A DNA stretch of 55,706 nt from UBA9732 sp003456855 (GTDB lineage: Bacteria; Spirochaetota; Spirochaetia; Sphaerochaetales; Sphaerochaetaceae): NCBI GenBank assembly GCA_946626785.1, contig CAMOUY010000003.1, forward strand, positions 1 to 55,706, read 5' to 3'. A program made the position numbers and the translations under genes. Below the pieces are notes generated by a model. The model saw only the letters and a program-made list of their open reading frames with translations, ran no database searches and was not told the origin of the DNA. Shown piece by piece: positions 1-8,413 of the stretch (its first letter is position 1; each line of letters starts with the position of its first letter).

Positions 1-22
1 TATAATCGCGAAGGAGCAGATC

Positions 23-136
23 ATGAAAGTAAGAGCAAGTGTTAAACCTATATGCGACAAATGCAAGGTTATTAGAAGAAACGGAGTTGTTCGCATTGTC
101 TGCGAGAATCCGAAGCACAAACAGAGACAGAAATAA
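23..136 (+). CDS. rpmJ: 50S ribosomal protein L36
   Basis: This 37-residue protein is the small zinc-ribbon L36 subunit of the large ribosomal particle. It begins MKVRASVKPIC and carries the conserved Cys residues of CDKC and the single later Cys of RIVCENPKHKQRQK, with the histidine that completes the family's C-C-C-H zinc site. An AAGGAG Shine-Dalgarno lies 5 bases before the ATG. It heads the visible part of the alpha operon, 15 bases before rpsM, as in many bacteria where it follows secY/adk or infA, which would lie outside the window. Very short, but the match is unambiguous. Confidence 0.97.
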   Translation: MKVRASVKPICDKCKVIRRNGVVRIVCENPKHKQRQK

Positions 137-151
137 TTAGGGAGGCCTTTG

Positions 152-517
152 ATGGCAAGAATTGCAGGTGTAGATTTACCTAACAAGGCTACAAAGATTG
201 CTTTGACATACATCTACGGAATCGGAAGAACTTCAGCTGAAGAGATTTGCAAGAAGACAGGAGTTGATCCAGATGCTCGCATCAATACTCTCAGCGCAGA
301 CGTTCTCGCAGAGCTCCGTAAGATAATTGAGAATGACTATGTTGTAGAAGGAAGACTTCGCACACAGGTCAACCTCAACATTAAGAGATTGATGGATATC
401 GGATGCTATCGCGGTCTCAGACACAGAAAGGGACTTCCTGTACGTGGTCAGAGAACCAAGACTAACGCTCGTACTCGCAAGGGTAAGAAGAAGACCATCG
501 CCGGAAAGAAGAAGTAA
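152..517 (+). CDS. rpsM: 30S ribosomal protein S13
   Basis: S13 sits in the head of the small subunit and contacts the P-site tRNA and the large-subunit bridges. The 121-residue product starts MARIAGVDLPNKATKIALTY and shows the family hallmarks YIYGIGRTSAEEI, the helix-two-turns-helix middle, and the basic C-terminal tail RGLRHRKGLPVRGQRTKTNART. The ATG at 152 is preferred over a TTG codon immediately upstream because GGGAGG is spaced correctly for it and family members begin at this methionine. It lies between rpmJ and rpsK with about 10-15 base gaps, so it is co-transcribed. Confidence 0.97.
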   Translation: MARIAGVDLPNKATKIALTYIYGIGRTSAEEICKKTGVDPDARINTLSADVLAELRKIIENDYVVEGRLRTQVNLNIKRLMDIGCYRGLRHRKGLPVRGQRTKTNARTRKGKKKTIAGKKK

Positions 518-527
518 GGAGTAGAAC

Positions 528-914
528 ATGGCAACAACTACAAAGCGTAAAGCTAAGGTCAAGAAGACCGTATTTGAGGGCAACGTCTATATCCAGGCTA
601 CTTTCAACAACACCATCGTCACAATCACCGATGTGAATGGCAACGCCATTTCCTGGTCAAGTGCAGGTGGTCTTGGATTCCGTGGCGCTAAGAAGTCAAC
701 TCCTTATGCCGCACAGACAACATGTGAGACTGCAGCCAAGAAGGCTCTTGACTATGGTCTCCGCGAGGTCAATGTCTATGTTAAGGGACCAGGCCAGGGA
801 CGTGAGTCCGCTATCAGAGCCCTCGGCGCCCTTGGACTCAAGGTCAAGTCAATCCGTGACGTGACACCAATTCCACACAACGGATGCAGACCAAGAAAGA
901 CCAGAAGAATCTGA
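528..914 (+). CDS. rpsK: 30S ribosomal protein S11
   Basis: S11 forms part of the small-subunit platform next to the mRNA exit. The 128 residues contain the invariant segments GNVYIQATFNNTIVTITD, SSAGGLGFRGAKKSTPYAAQ, VKGPGQGRESAIRAL and the C-terminal IRDVTPIPHNGCRPRKTRRI. The start follows AAGGAGTAGAAC, a good ribosome binding site. It lies 10 bases after rpsM and 15 before rpsD, in the standard alpha-operon order. Confidence 0.98.
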   Translation: MATTTKRKAKVKKTVFEGNVYIQATFNNTIVTITDVNGNAISWSSAGGLGFRGAKKSTPYAAQTTCETAAKKALDYGLREVNVYVKGPGQGRESAIRALGALGLKVKSIRDVTPIPHNGCRPRKTRRI

Positions 915-929
915 CGAGGGAGATAGAAA

Positions 930-1517
930 ATGGGTAAGAATGTACAGCCACTCTTGAAGAGATGCAAAGCATTGGGTATCAGCCCGTCAGTCATGGGTTA
1001 TACCAAACAGTCTAAGAGAAATCAGAACGTAGTCAGACGCAAGAAGAAGTCAGAGTACGGAATTCAGCTGAACGAGAAGCAGAAGGTCAAGTTCATCTAT
1101 GGTGTCATGGAGAAGCAGTTCCACAGATACTATATCATGGCAACAAAGAAGCCGGGCATCACTGGTGAAGTCCTTCTCCAGCTGCTTGAGTCCAGACTTG
1201 ACAACGTCGTCTTCCGCATGGGATTCGCAAAGACCCGTGCCCAGGCAAGACAGATTGTCAACCATGGTCACATCCTTGTGAACGGCAAGATGGTCGATAT
1301 CCCATCCTACCTGATCAAGGTCGGCGATGTCATCGCTGTCAAGACCAACTCACCAGTCAAGAAGCTTATCGTGGCCAACAACCTCAGCGTTGCTGTCCCG
1401 GCTTGGCTTGAAGTGGACAAGGACAATTTCTGTGGAAAGGTCGTAAGTCTGTCACAGAGGTCAGATATTGACTTCGATGTCACTGAAAGCCTTATCGTCG
1501 AATTCTACTCTAAGTAA
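930..1517 (+). CDS. rpsD: 30S ribosomal protein S4
   Basis: S4 is a primary 16S rRNA binding protein and in many bacteria the translational repressor of this operon. The 195-residue protein has the N-terminal region rich in Arg/Lys (QSKRNQNVVRRKKKSEYGIQL) and a clear S4 RNA-binding domain around residues 85-150 (LESRLDNVVFRMGFAKTRAQARQIVNHGHILVNGK). It is slightly shorter than the roughly 205 residues usual for S4, and it lacks the N-terminal four-cysteine zinc site found in some lineages (only one Cys in the first 20 residues). RBS GAGGGAGA lies upstream. Confidence 0.97.
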   Translation: MGKNVQPLLKRCKALGISPSVMGYTKQSKRNQNVVRRKKKSEYGIQLNEKQKVKFIYGVMEKQFHRYYIMATKKPGITGEVLLQLLESRLDNVVFRMGFAKTRAQARQIVNHGHILVNGKMVDIPSYLIKVGDVIAVKTNSPVKKLIVANNLSVAVPAWLEVDKDNFCGKVVSLSQRSDIDFDVTESLIVEFYSK

Positions 1518-1535
1518 TTGAGAAAAGGAGTTTAG

Positions 1536-2588
1536 ATGGCTCGCAAAAACCTAATGAAGGGTTTCAAGAAACCTAGATCGATCTCAATGGAACATAGCAA
1601 GGTGGAAGCCAACTATGGAAAGTTCACAGCCTATCCTTTCGAGAGAGGCTTTGGAACGACCATCGGCAACACTCTCCGCAGAGTTCTGTTGTCTTCAATC
1701 CAGGGTTATGCAATCACTGCTGTATGGTTTACCAGCTATGATGCAGATGGAACCGCCCACCACATCACAAGTGAGTTCGAGGCTATTCCTGGCGTCAAGC
1801 AGGACATCTGCGAGATAATCGCTCGCCTGAAGAAGCTCAGACTGACAATGCCTGAGGAAGTTACTTCCACAACAATCCAGATCGAGTGCAAGGGCCCCGG
1901 TACAATCACCGGAGCCGACTTCGAGAAGGATCGCGTTGAGGTTATCAACAAGGATCTTGAGATCTTCGACATGATGGACGACACCAATCTCGACATGGAG
2001 GTTCAGATTGACTTTGCAAGAGGCTATGTCCCAGCAGAAGTCAGCCAGAACTACGTCGAGGTCATCGGAACAATCCCTGTCGACGCAATCTTCTCACCGG
2101 TCACACGCGTAAAGTACTCAATCGAGCCTACTCGCGTTGGTCAGAGAAACGATTACGACAAGCTCAATCTTGAGATCTGGACAGACGGCACTATCTCTCC
2201 TGAGAATGCATTGGCAGAAGCTGCCAAGATTGCTAAGGACCATTTTTCCATCTTCATCAACTTCGATGAGAGCATGGTCAACAGCAGTGATGAGGTTGAC
2301 GAGGAAGAGGAGAACATCCGCAAGATCCTCAATACGTCAGTCGAGGACCTGGAGCTCACAGTTCGTTCAAGCAACTGCCTGAAGAACGCGAACATCCGCA
2401 CAATCGGAGACCTCACAAAGATGACAGAGGAGGAGATTGCCAAGACAAGAAACTTCGGCAAGAAGTCCCTCTCTGAAATCAAGGAAAAGCTCAAGGAATG
2501 GAACCTTGGACTTGGAATGACAGATTACAGTGTCCTTAAGAACTCGATCAGAGTCCCGGGCAACAAGGAAGAGAACAATGAAGCATAG
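1536..2588 (+). CDS. rpoA: DNA-directed RNA polymerase subunit alpha
   Basis: The alpha subunit nucleates RNA polymerase assembly and contacts activators and UP elements. The 350-residue product has the N-terminal dimerisation domain (YPFERGFGTTIGNTLRRVLLSSIQGYAITAV, residues about 30-65) and the C-terminal domain of helix-hairpin-helix type (TSVEDLELTVRSSNCLKNANIRTIGDL ... NFGKKSLSEIKEKL, about 265-325). The stretch between them is acidic (SDEVDEEEENI), forming the flexible linker. RBS AAGGAG precedes ATG. Its last four codons overlap the start of rplQ by 11 bases. Confidence 0.98.
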   Translation: MARKNLMKGFKKPRSISMEHSKVEANYGKFTAYPFERGFGTTIGNTLRRVLLSSIQGYAITAVWFTSYDADGTAHHITSEFEAIPGVKQDICEIIARLKKLRLTMPEEVTSTTIQIECKGPGTITGADFEKDRVEVINKDLEIFDMMDDTNLDMEVQIDFARGYVPAEVSQNYVEVIGTIPVDAIFSPVTRVKYSIEPTRVGQRNDYDKLNLEIWTDGTISPENALAEAAKIAKDHFSIFINFDESMVNSSDEVDEEEENIRKILNTSVEDLELTVRSSNCLKNANIRTIGDLTKMTEEEIAKTRNFGKKSLSEIKEKLKEWNLGLGMTDYSVLKNSIRVPGNKEENNEA

Positions 2589-2988
2589 GATTGGATTCAA
2601 CGCTCTGAGCAGAAACAACGCAGAACGCAAGGCCCTCAAGAGAAACATGGTCACAAGCCTGTTCCGCTATGAGAGAATCGAGACAACCAAGGCCAAGGCC
2701 AAGGAAATCCAGCGTCTTGCCGAGAAGATGATCACAAGAGCCAAGGTTGACAATGTGCACAACCGCAGACTTACCTCTGCCATCCTTTTTGATGAAGCAG
2801 TGGTAGCAAAACTGTTCACCGAAATCGCTCCGCTTTATGCTGACGTCAACGGTGGATACACCCGTATCATCAAGACACAGAACCGTCTTGGAGATGCTGC
2901 CGAAATGGCAATCCTTGAGCTGACAAAGAAGACTGAGAAGCCAGAAAAGAAAGCCAAGGACAAGAAGGAAGAGAAGAAGAGCAAGTAA
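2578..2988 (+). CDS. rplQ: 50S ribosomal protein L17
   Basis: L17 lies near the polypeptide exit tunnel of the large subunit. The 136-residue product opens MKHRIGFNALSRNNAERKAL, matching the family's MRHR..KLgR....R..L pattern, followed by RNMVTSLFRYERIETTKAKAKEIQRLAEKMITRAK. The C-terminus is a lysine/glutamate-rich tail (KKTEKPEKKAKDKKEEKKSK) longer than the core domain needs. The chosen ATG overlaps the end of rpoA by 11 bases and has AAGGAAGAGAAC as RBS; the overlap indicates translational coupling. It is the last gene of the operon and is followed by a terminator. Confidence 0.96.
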   Translation: MKHRIGFNALSRNNAERKALKRNMVTSLFRYERIETTKAKAKEIQRLAEKMITRAKVDNVHNRRLTSAILFDEAVVAKLFTEIAPLYADVNGGYTRIIKTQNRLGDAAEMAILELTKKTEKPEKKAKDKKEEKKSK

Positions 2989-3032
2989 GCTTCTTTCCTT
3001 CAAAAGCCCTAGAACTGTTAACAGATGGGCAA

Positions 3033-3061
3033 GCCGGAGTTGTAATGACTCCGGTTTTTTT
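3033..3061 (+). terminator. Rho-independent terminator of the rpmJ-rplQ operon
   Basis: CCGGAGT and ACTCCGG form a perfect 7-bp stem around a 7-base loop, followed by seven T. It lies 45 bases after the rplQ stop. The start of the next gene is only 14 bases beyond the T tract. Confidence 0.9.
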
Positions 3062-3068
3062 ATATGTT
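3040..3068 (+). promoter_or_regulatory. Candidate leaderless promoter of the HAD gene, embedded in the upstream terminator
   Basis: TTGTAA (3040-3045), a 17-base spacer and TATGTT (3063-3068) lie upstream of ATG 3075, leaving only 6 bases between the -10 box and the start codon. No Shine-Dalgarno is present. The boxes overlap the terminator hairpin and its T tract, so part of the match could be chance; the same arrangement recurs at other genes in the window. Confidence 0.4.
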
Positions 3069-3074
3069 TCTCTT

Positions 3075-3767
3075 ATGAGATACGAAACACTTCTTCTGGA
3101 TGCCGACAATACATTGCTGGATTTTGACGAGAACGAGAGGGTCTCGATAAAGAACACCTTCAAACACCTTGGTGTTCCGTACAGCGATGAGACTCTGGCC
3201 TTGTACCATGAGATAAACATCATGTACTGGAGCCTGCTGGCAGAGGGCAAGATAGAGAAGGAAGTGCTTCTGTTCAAGCGCTTCGAGACCCTGTACGAGC
3301 GCATAGGCCTGGACGTGGACCCTGTGGCCACAGAGGAGTTCTACCGTGAGCAGCTGGGCATAGGCTGCCAGGTAGTCAAGGGTGCGCTGGACACCTGCAG
3401 GATCCTGAAGGACCAGGGCTACAGGCTCTTTGTCATAACCAACGGAGTTGCGGTTACGCAGAGATCGCGTCTTAAAGGCTCAGGATTGCTTCCTTTCATC
3501 GAGGACGTGTTCATCTCCGATGACATCGGAATCAACAAGCCAGACAGGGGATTCTTCGAATACGTGGCCTCCCATATAGACGGATTCAAGGCCGAAAAGA
3601 GCCTTGTTGTGGGCGATGCACTGTACAGCGACATACGTGGTGGAGTTGAATTTGGACTGGATACCTGTTGGTTAAATATCTATAATGAAGAGAACACTAC
3701 AGATTTTAAGTCAACTTACACGATTAAGGCCATCGTTGACCTTCCAGACCTGCTGAAAACCCTGTAA
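3075..3767 (+). CDS. HAD-superfamily phosphatase, YjjG-like
   Basis: A 230-residue cytoplasmic haloacid-dehalogenase-type hydrolase, resembling the YjjG pyrimidine nucleotidase/noncanonical-nucleotide phosphatase group. Motif I is LLLDADNTLLDFDENE (nucleophile Asp, residues about 6-21), motif II is FVITNGVAVTQRSRL, motif III uses the Lys of GINKPDRGFFEY, and motif IV is VVGDALYSDIRGGVEFGLDTCWLN. Helical cap residues lie between motifs I and II. The ATG at 3075 is the first usable start after the upstream terminator; an upstream in-frame ATG falls inside the terminator hairpin. There is no Shine-Dalgarno, which fits leaderless initiation. Substrate not determinable from sequence. Confidence 0.85.
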   Translation: MRYETLLLDADNTLLDFDENERVSIKNTFKHLGVPYSDETLALYHEINIMYWSLLAEGKIEKEVLLFKRFETLYERIGLDVDPVATEEFYREQLGIGCQVVKGALDTCRILKDQGYRLFVITNGVAVTQRSRLKGSGLLPFIEDVFISDDIGINKPDRGFFEYVASHIDGFKAEKSLVVGDALYSDIRGGVEFGLDTCWLNIYNEENTTDFKSTYTIKAIVDLPDLLKTL

Positions 3768-3850
3768 AAACGCCACATCAATAACAAGATTGCCTAATAA
3801 ATTCAAGGCAAAACAGGTAAAAGTTTACTTTACACGACCCCTAATCTCCC

Positions 3851-3879
3851 TTGACAGTAATTTTTATACCTTATAAGAT
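3851..3879 (+). promoter_or_regulatory. Sigma-70 type promoter of rny
   Basis: TTGACA (3851-3856), a 17-base spacer and TAAGAT (3874-3879), with AAGGGGGA as ribosome binding site just before ATG 3905. This is the best match to the vegetative consensus in the window. Confidence 0.75.
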
Positions 3880-3904
3880 TGTTTGTTAAATAAGGGGGAA
3901 TAGT

Positions 3905-5434
3905 ATGAAGACTTTCATATGGATCCTTCTTTGTCTATGTTGTATTGGAATCGGCTGGCTTGGCCGCTGGCTGTATGGAAAATTTAAGCTTACTTCAGTT
4001 GAGCAGCAGGCTGTTAGACTGAACCAGGAAGCTATTAAAGAAGCCGAAGCTAAAAGCAAGGAACTCTTGCTTGAGACTAGAGATACACTCCTTAAGGAGC
4101 AGAAGCAGCAGGAACGTGAGGACCGTGAAAGACGGGCCGAGCTCCTGCGTTACGAGAAGAGACTGCTCCAGAAGGAAGATAACTTGGAAAAGGTCCAGGA
4201 GAACCTGGATGCTGTCAAGTCTAGACAACAGGATAAAGAAGCAAAGCTGGCTACCCGCGAGAAGCAGATAGCCGAGAGTGAAGCAAAGTGGCAGACCGAG
4301 ATCGAGAAGGTCGCCAGCATGTCATCTGAAGAGGCCAAGAACCTGCTCCTTGAGAGGATGCAGAACGAAGCCCGCAGAGACGGCCAGACCATGATCAACA
4401 AGATCGAGCAGGAAGCCCTCGCCAAGGCAGACAAAACTGCTCGTGACATCATCGTCACCACAATCCAGCGCCTCGCAACAGAAGTCGTATCGGAGAGCAC
4501 TGTCAGTTCAGTCAGCCTTCCAAGCGACGAGATGAAGGGCAGAATCATCGGCAGAGAGGGAAGGAACATCAGAGCCCTTGAGACTCTCACCGGTGCAGAC
4601 ATCATCATCGATGACACTCCTGAGGCAGTCGTCATCTCCTGCTTTGACCCGGTCAGGAAGGAGATTGCACGTGTCTCTCTGGAGCGCCTTGTCCAGGATG
4701 GCAGAATCCACCCGGCAAGAATCGAGGAAGTCGTCACCAAGGTCACCAAGGAAGTCAACCGCATCTGTGCCGAAGAGGGAGAGAAGGTCGTGTTCGATCT
4801 TGGCATCCACAACATGAGCCAGGAAGAGATCAGAGCCCTTGGAAGACTGTTCTTCAGAACCAGCTATGGCCAGAACGTCCTTGCACACTCACGTGAGGTC
4901 TCAGTCATCGCCGGCATGATCGCCGCCGAGGTCGGAGCCGACGTTGCAATCGCAAGACGTGGAGGACTTCTGCACGACATCGGCAAGGGAATCGCCTCAG
5001 AGAGCGAAGCCAACCACGCCGAGCTTGGTGCAGAGCTTGCAAAGCGCCTGGGCGAGGAGCCTAAGGTCGTCAATGCAATCGAGGCCCACCACAATGACGT
5101 CGAGCCGATCTGCATCGAGAGCATCATAGTCCAGATCGCAGATGCTATCAGCGCCGCCCGTCCGGGTGCCCGCCGCGAGACCCTTGACAACTATATCAAG
5201 AGACTCGAGAACCTCGAGGAGATCGCAGTGTCCTTCGAGGGTGTCGACAAGGCATTCGCAATCCAGGCCGGCCGCGAGCTCAGAATCCTGGTCAACGCCG
5301 ACACTGTCACAGACGATGGAGCCAAGGAGATCGCCAAGGGAATCGCCAGCCGCATCGAGGCTGAGCTCAGATACCCAGGCAGGATCAAGGTCACCATCAT
5401 CCGTGAAATGCGTGCTGTGGAATACGCCCGCTAA
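3905..5434 (+). CDS. rny: Ribonuclease Y
   Basis: A membrane-anchored endoribonuclease that starts mRNA decay. The 509 residues show the family order: one N-terminal transmembrane helix (FIWILLCLCCIGIGWLGRWLYG), a long coiled coil rich in Glu/Lys/Gln/Arg (about 35-180), a KH RNA-binding domain (MKGRIIGREGRNIRALETLTG, from about residue 205), and an HD metal-phosphohydrolase domain with AHSREV near 328 and GGLLHDIGKG near 355. The usual length of RNase Y is about 510-520. RBS AAGGGGGA. It is followed 8 bases later by the YmdB-like gene, a pair also seen in Bacillus, so both probably share the promoter at 3851. Confidence 0.96.
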   Translation: MKTFIWILLCLCCIGIGWLGRWLYGKFKLTSVEQQAVRLNQEAIKEAEAKSKELLLETRDTLLKEQKQQEREDRERRAELLRYEKRLLQKEDNLEKVQENLDAVKSRQQDKEAKLATREKQIAESEAKWQTEIEKVASMSSEEAKNLLLERMQNEARRDGQTMINKIEQEALAKADKTARDIIVTTIQRLATEVVSESTVSSVSLPSDEMKGRIIGREGRNIRALETLTGADIIIDDTPEAVVISCFDPVRKEIARVSLERLVQDGRIHPARIEEVVTKVTKEVNRICAEEGEKVVFDLGIHNMSQEEIRALGRLFFRTSYGQNVLAHSREVSVIAGMIAAEVGADVAIARRGGLLHDIGKGIASESEANHAELGAELAKRLGEEPKVVNAIEAHHNDVEPICIESIIVQIADAISAARPGARRETLDNYIKRLENLEEIAVSFEGVDKAFAIQAGRELRILVNADTVTDDGAKEIAKGIASRIEAELRYPGRIKVTIIREMRAVEYAR

Positions 5435-5442
5435 GGACGCTC

Positions 5443-6216
5443 ATGGCAAACAAGAACTTTACAACCCTGCTGCTCGGAGACATCTACGGAGATCCGGGAT
5501 GCAGGGTTCTTTCTTTGAAACTCCAGTCCCTCATCAAGAAGTACCGTGCTGACTTCGTCATCGTGAACGGAGAGAACGCCTACAAGGGCTTCGGCATAAT
5601 TCCGAGCCAGGTGGACATGCTCTTCGGAATAGGCATCGATGTGATCACCTCCGGAAACCACATCTGGCAGCAGGAGGACATCTATCCGTACCTTGACAGC
5701 CAGGACAATCTGCTCAGACCTGCCAACTACGGCAATCTGGTGCAGGGCCACGGTTACACAGTCAAGAACGGGGTCTGCGTGATGAACCTACAGGGTCGTA
5801 TGAACATGGTCCCTACGGAGGATCCGTTCAAGTGGGCCAACGACATCCTGAAGAGAATCGACAGCAAGGTGAAGACCATCTTCGTTGACTTCCATGCCGA
5901 GAGCACAGAGGAGAAGGAGGCCCTTGGCTTCTTCCTTGACGGCAAGGTCACCGCTGTTGTGGGAACACACATCCACGTCCAGACGATGGACAGCAGGATC
6001 CTGCCGAACGGAACCGCCTACATAACGGACCTTGGAATGTGCGGACCCAAGGACAGCGTCATAGGAAGCGACCCTGCAGTATCAATCAAGCGTCAGCTGA
6101 CTCAGATGCCTCTGAAGGCGCAGGTCCACGAGACCATAGCCGAGATACACGGTGTATGCGTGCAGTCAGACCCGGAGACGGGAAGGGCGATCAGCATAGA
6201 GCGCATACTGGAATAG
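5443..6216 (+). CDS. YmdB-like metallophosphoesterase (TIGR00282 family)
   Basis: A 257-residue cytoplasmic calcineurin-like phosphoesterase; characterised relatives (Bacillus YmdB) hydrolyse cyclic 2',3'/3',5' nucleotides. Metal-ligand motifs are visible: LLLGDIYGDPGCR (residues about 9-21), VNGENAYKGFGI, DVITSGNHIWQ (GNH, about 66-73), VDFHAESTEEKEALGFFLDG and VGTHIHVQTMDSRILPNGTAYITDLGMCG. It sits between rny and tlyA with gaps of 8 and 2 bases, so all three are one transcription unit. Only a weak AAGGA precedes the start, in keeping with coupling to rny. Confidence 0.92.
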   Translation: MANKNFTTLLLGDIYGDPGCRVLSLKLQSLIKKYRADFVIVNGENAYKGFGIIPSQVDMLFGIGIDVITSGNHIWQQEDIYPYLDSQDNLLRPANYGNLVQGHGYTVKNGVCVMNLQGRMNMVPTEDPFKWANDILKRIDSKVKTIFVDFHAESTEEKEALGFFLDGKVTAVVGTHIHVQTMDSRILPNGTAYITDLGMCGPKDSVIGSDPAVSIKRQLTQMPLKAQVHETIAEIHGVCVQSDPETGRAISIERILE

Positions 6217-6218
6217 TT

Positions 6219-6989
6219 ATGGCAAAGCTAAGCGCAATCCAGCTACTTAGAGCACAGAACCCCAATATGACGAAGGACGAGGCCACCTCGCTGGTCCTCT
6301 GCCGAAACGTCTACGTCAACGGAGAGCTCTGCACAGACCCGAAGCAGCTCTTCAAGGGAGAGGCAACGGTCGAGATCTCCTTCCCGAAGTACGTCTCCCG
6401 CGGAGGCTTCAAGCTGGAGAAGGCCCTGTCCGAGTTCAACCTTGACGTAAAGGAGCTTGTCATGCTGGATGCAGGCTCCTCGACAGGCGGCTTCACAGAC
6501 TGCCTGCTTCAGAATGGCGCCAAGGCGGTGCACAGTGTGGATGTGGGCTTCAACCTCCTGGACTTCAAGATCAGAAGCGACAGCCGTGTGGTCGTGCATG
6601 AGAAGCAGAACATAATGACGCTTGAGAAGGAGGCCCTGGACCCAAAGCCTCAGGCTGCAGTGGCCGATCTGTCCTTCCGCTCAATCAACGGGGCTGCAAG
6701 CCATGTCCTGGATCTGGTGGGCCATACCTGGATGGTTGCCCTTATAAAGCCCCAGTTCGAGGTCCCGAAATGGCAGGAGAACTTCTTTGGAGTCGTTGAA
6801 GACCCTGTTTTAATGAAAACAACGCTCGAAAACGTCTATATGAATCTAGAAAATGATGGCATTGGAATATATCAGGCCACCGTTTCTCCGATAAAGGGCC
6901 ATAAAGGCAACACGGAGTTCCTTGCTCTGCTAAAGGACGGACACTGTATGAGCCTTGAGCAATTCCTTTCAGCTTGTGGAATTAATTGA
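6219..6989 (+). CDS. tlyA: TlyA family rRNA (cytidine-2'-O)-methyltransferase
   Basis: TlyA enzymes 2'-O-methylate cytidines in 16S and/or 23S rRNA; the older name is hemolysin A. The 256-residue protein has an N-terminal S4 RNA-binding domain (KDEATSLVLCRNVYVNG, about 18-36), the linker YVSRGGFKLEKAL, and a Rossmann methyltransferase with the SAM loop MLDAGSSTGGFTDCLLQNGA near residue 83, VHSVDVGFN, AVADLSFRSI and ALIKPQFEVPKWQEN. The start at 6219 lies 2 bases after the upstream stop. It is the last gene of the rny unit and converges with the gene on the other strand, only 2 bases away. Confidence 0.93.
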   Translation: MAKLSAIQLLRAQNPNMTKDEATSLVLCRNVYVNGELCTDPKQLFKGEATVEISFPKYVSRGGFKLEKALSEFNLDVKELVMLDAGSSTGGFTDCLLQNGAKAVHSVDVGFNLLDFKIRSDSRVVVHEKQNIMTLEKEALDPKPQAAVADLSFRSINGAASHVLDLVGHTWMVALIKPQFEVPKWQENFFGVVEDPVLMKTTLENVYMNLENDGIGIYQATVSPIKGHKGNTEFLALLKDGHCMSLEQFLSACGIN

Positions 6990-6991
6990 AA

Positions 6992-7591
6992 TCAAAGTGA
7001 AAGCTCGTCACCATCTACCAGAATCACAACATCGGTGATGCTGGAGTCCAGTGCCTGCAGAGTCCTTATGATCTGCTGGCAGGCTGTCTCGAGTCCGCCG
7101 GGACCCCAGGTGCTTCCGGAGCTTGTGAAGGCCTCAGAGAGGTTAACGAATGCCGTTCCAGATGACACAGTAAGGCCTATCAGGGTGGTTCCCCTTGAGA
7201 TGTAGCTTATCGCACCTACGGAGAAGGCCTCTTGCTTAGGGCCGTCAAGAAGACCTTCGATGATATCGTGGTACTCGGAGGCCCCGGTTCTCTCGACCCT
7301 CTGGGTGCATACTACGAAGCTTGTGCTGCCATCGGACTTCGGGATGACGAAGCAGAGCTTGGCATCGCGGGTCTGTGCTGTCTGTCTCTGTGCCTGAAGC
7401 GATGATATTGTCTCTTTCAAGTTCGCCTCCCTGATGGCTACGACCATCTTCGGAAGGGAGACCATGATGAGGATTGTGGCGTATATGACCCAGACGATGA
7501 AGGCAAGGAACAGGAAGTGACCGCGTCTATGCGGCTTCTCCTTCTTTGTAGGTTCCTCCTGTTGCATCTCGTCCTGAAGATCTTCAATCAT
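6992..7591 (-). CDS. GerMN-domain membrane protein
   Basis: A 199-residue protein with a short acidic/basic cytoplasmic N-terminus (EDLQDEMQQEEPTKKEKPHRRGH), one transmembrane helix (FLFLAFIVWVIYATILIMVSL, about 29-49) and an extracytoplasmic C-terminal domain matching the GerMN/sporulation-spore germination fold found in many non-sporulating bacteria (IIEGLLDGPKQEAFSVGAISYISRGTTLIGLTVSSGTAFVNLSEAF). Its role in spirochaetes is unknown to me; GerMN proteins often act at the cell envelope. No Shine-Dalgarno is visible before ATG 7591; a TAATGT box ends 7 bases upstream. It converges tightly with tlyA. Confidence 0.8.
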   Translation of the reverse strand: MIEDLQDEMQQEEPTKKEKPHRRGHFLFLAFIVWVIYATILIMVSLPKMVVAIREANLKETISSLQAQRQTAQTRDAKLCFVIPKSDGSTSFVVCTQRVERTGASEYHDIIEGLLDGPKQEAFSVGAISYISRGTTLIGLTVSSGTAFVNLSEAFTSSGSTWGPGGLETACQQIIRTLQALDSSITDVVILVDGDELSL

Positions 7592-7598
7592 AGCATTA

Positions 7599-7628
7599 AC
7601 ATTACAATAACTTTCAAACCATGTCCAA
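7599..7628 (-). promoter_or_regulatory. Candidate leaderless promoter of the GerMN gene
   Basis: On the minus strand TTGGAC (7628-7623), an 18-base spacer and TAATGT (7604-7599) are followed by only 7 bases before the ATG at 7591. There is no Shine-Dalgarno. The promoter overlaps the short gap to the upstream Cof-type HAD gene, whose stop is 7634. Confidence 0.4.
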
Positions 7629-7633
7629 CGGAA

Positions 7634-8407
7634 TCAAATCAGACCATAGTGCACCAGTGCGTTCCACACTCCGTTGTCGTCAATGTCCGATGTCACAAAA
7701 TCGGCCACTGATTTCGCGCTTTCACGTCCGTTTCCCAGGACAACGCCTATAGGCGCGGCCTTGACCATTCCCACATCGTTGTCCCCGTCACCGAAGACCA
7801 TGTAGTCGTTAAGAGGGATCCCGAAATGCTCCAGATAGCCCTCGATGCCAGCGACCTTGTCACGTCCTGCCGGCACTATGTCCACACCTGCAGAGCTCCA
7901 GCGAAGGAAGTTGCAGTTGGGCAGTATGCTGTGGAGCCAAGGCTCCTGCTCCGGTGTTATGTAGGCGATTCCAAGATAGATTGGCTTTCCAGAGTATTCT
8001 CCAAGCGGGTGGTCCACCGTGGTGGCATAGCTCAGACCTTCGACATCCCTCTGGGCGTGGATGTTGCTGTACATCCTGTCCACCTCCACAAGGATGGTGG
8101 GAGTCTCCTTCCTGTTGAAAAGAGAGACCAGATTCTCAAGAGCCACTCCCTTGATCTCGTTGGAGCAGATTATGTTCCTTTCACCGTCCAGACAGAGCTG
8201 TCCGTCTATTGTGACGTAGCCGTCCAGATTCAGGGTGAAGACCTCCGGGAAGTGCTCCAATTCGAGCATGTGGCGCCCTGTGGCCAGCACACACTTGATG
8301 CCCTTGCTCTGAAGAATCCGGATGGCATCCCTTGCACTCTGAGGAATGCTCAGGGTCCTGTGGGAGAAAAGCGTGTTGTCGAAGTCGAAGAATACTGCGC
8401 GCACCAT
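7634..8407 (-). CDS. Cof-type HAD-superfamily hydrolase
   Basis: A 257-residue HAD phosphatase of the Cof/IIB subfamily (sugar phosphate or flavin phosphatases). Motif I FFDFDNTLFSHRTLSIPQSARDAI, motif II CVLATGRHMLELEHF, a C2-type cap in the middle, motif III GRDKVAGIEGYLEHFGI and motif IV MVFGDGDNDVGMVKAAPIGVVLGNGRESAKSVADFVTSDIDDNGV are all in order and intact. Substrate specificity cannot be read from sequence. The start ATG has no Shine-Dalgarno; a TTGATT-17-TAAACT promoter ends 6 bases before it. Divergent from der, 118 bases apart. Confidence 0.9.
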   Translation of the reverse strand: MVRAVFFDFDNTLFSHRTLSIPQSARDAIRILQSKGIKCVLATGRHMLELEHFPEVFTLNLDGYVTIDGQLCLDGERNIICSNEIKGVALENLVSLFNRKETPTILVEVDRMYSNIHAQRDVEGLSYATTVDHPLGEYSGKPIYLGIAYITPEQEPWLHSILPNCNFLRWSSAGVDIVPAGRDKVAGIEGYLEHFGIPLNDYMVFGDGDNDVGMVKAAPIGVVLGNGRESAKSVADFVTSDIDDNGVWNALVHYGLI

Positions 8408-8413
8408 GGCGTA

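Noticed and set aside
1..22. TATAAT at the very start as a promoter of rpmJ
   Set aside because: The window is cut here; the -35 region is not visible and rpmJ is normally transcribed with upstream ribosomal genes.
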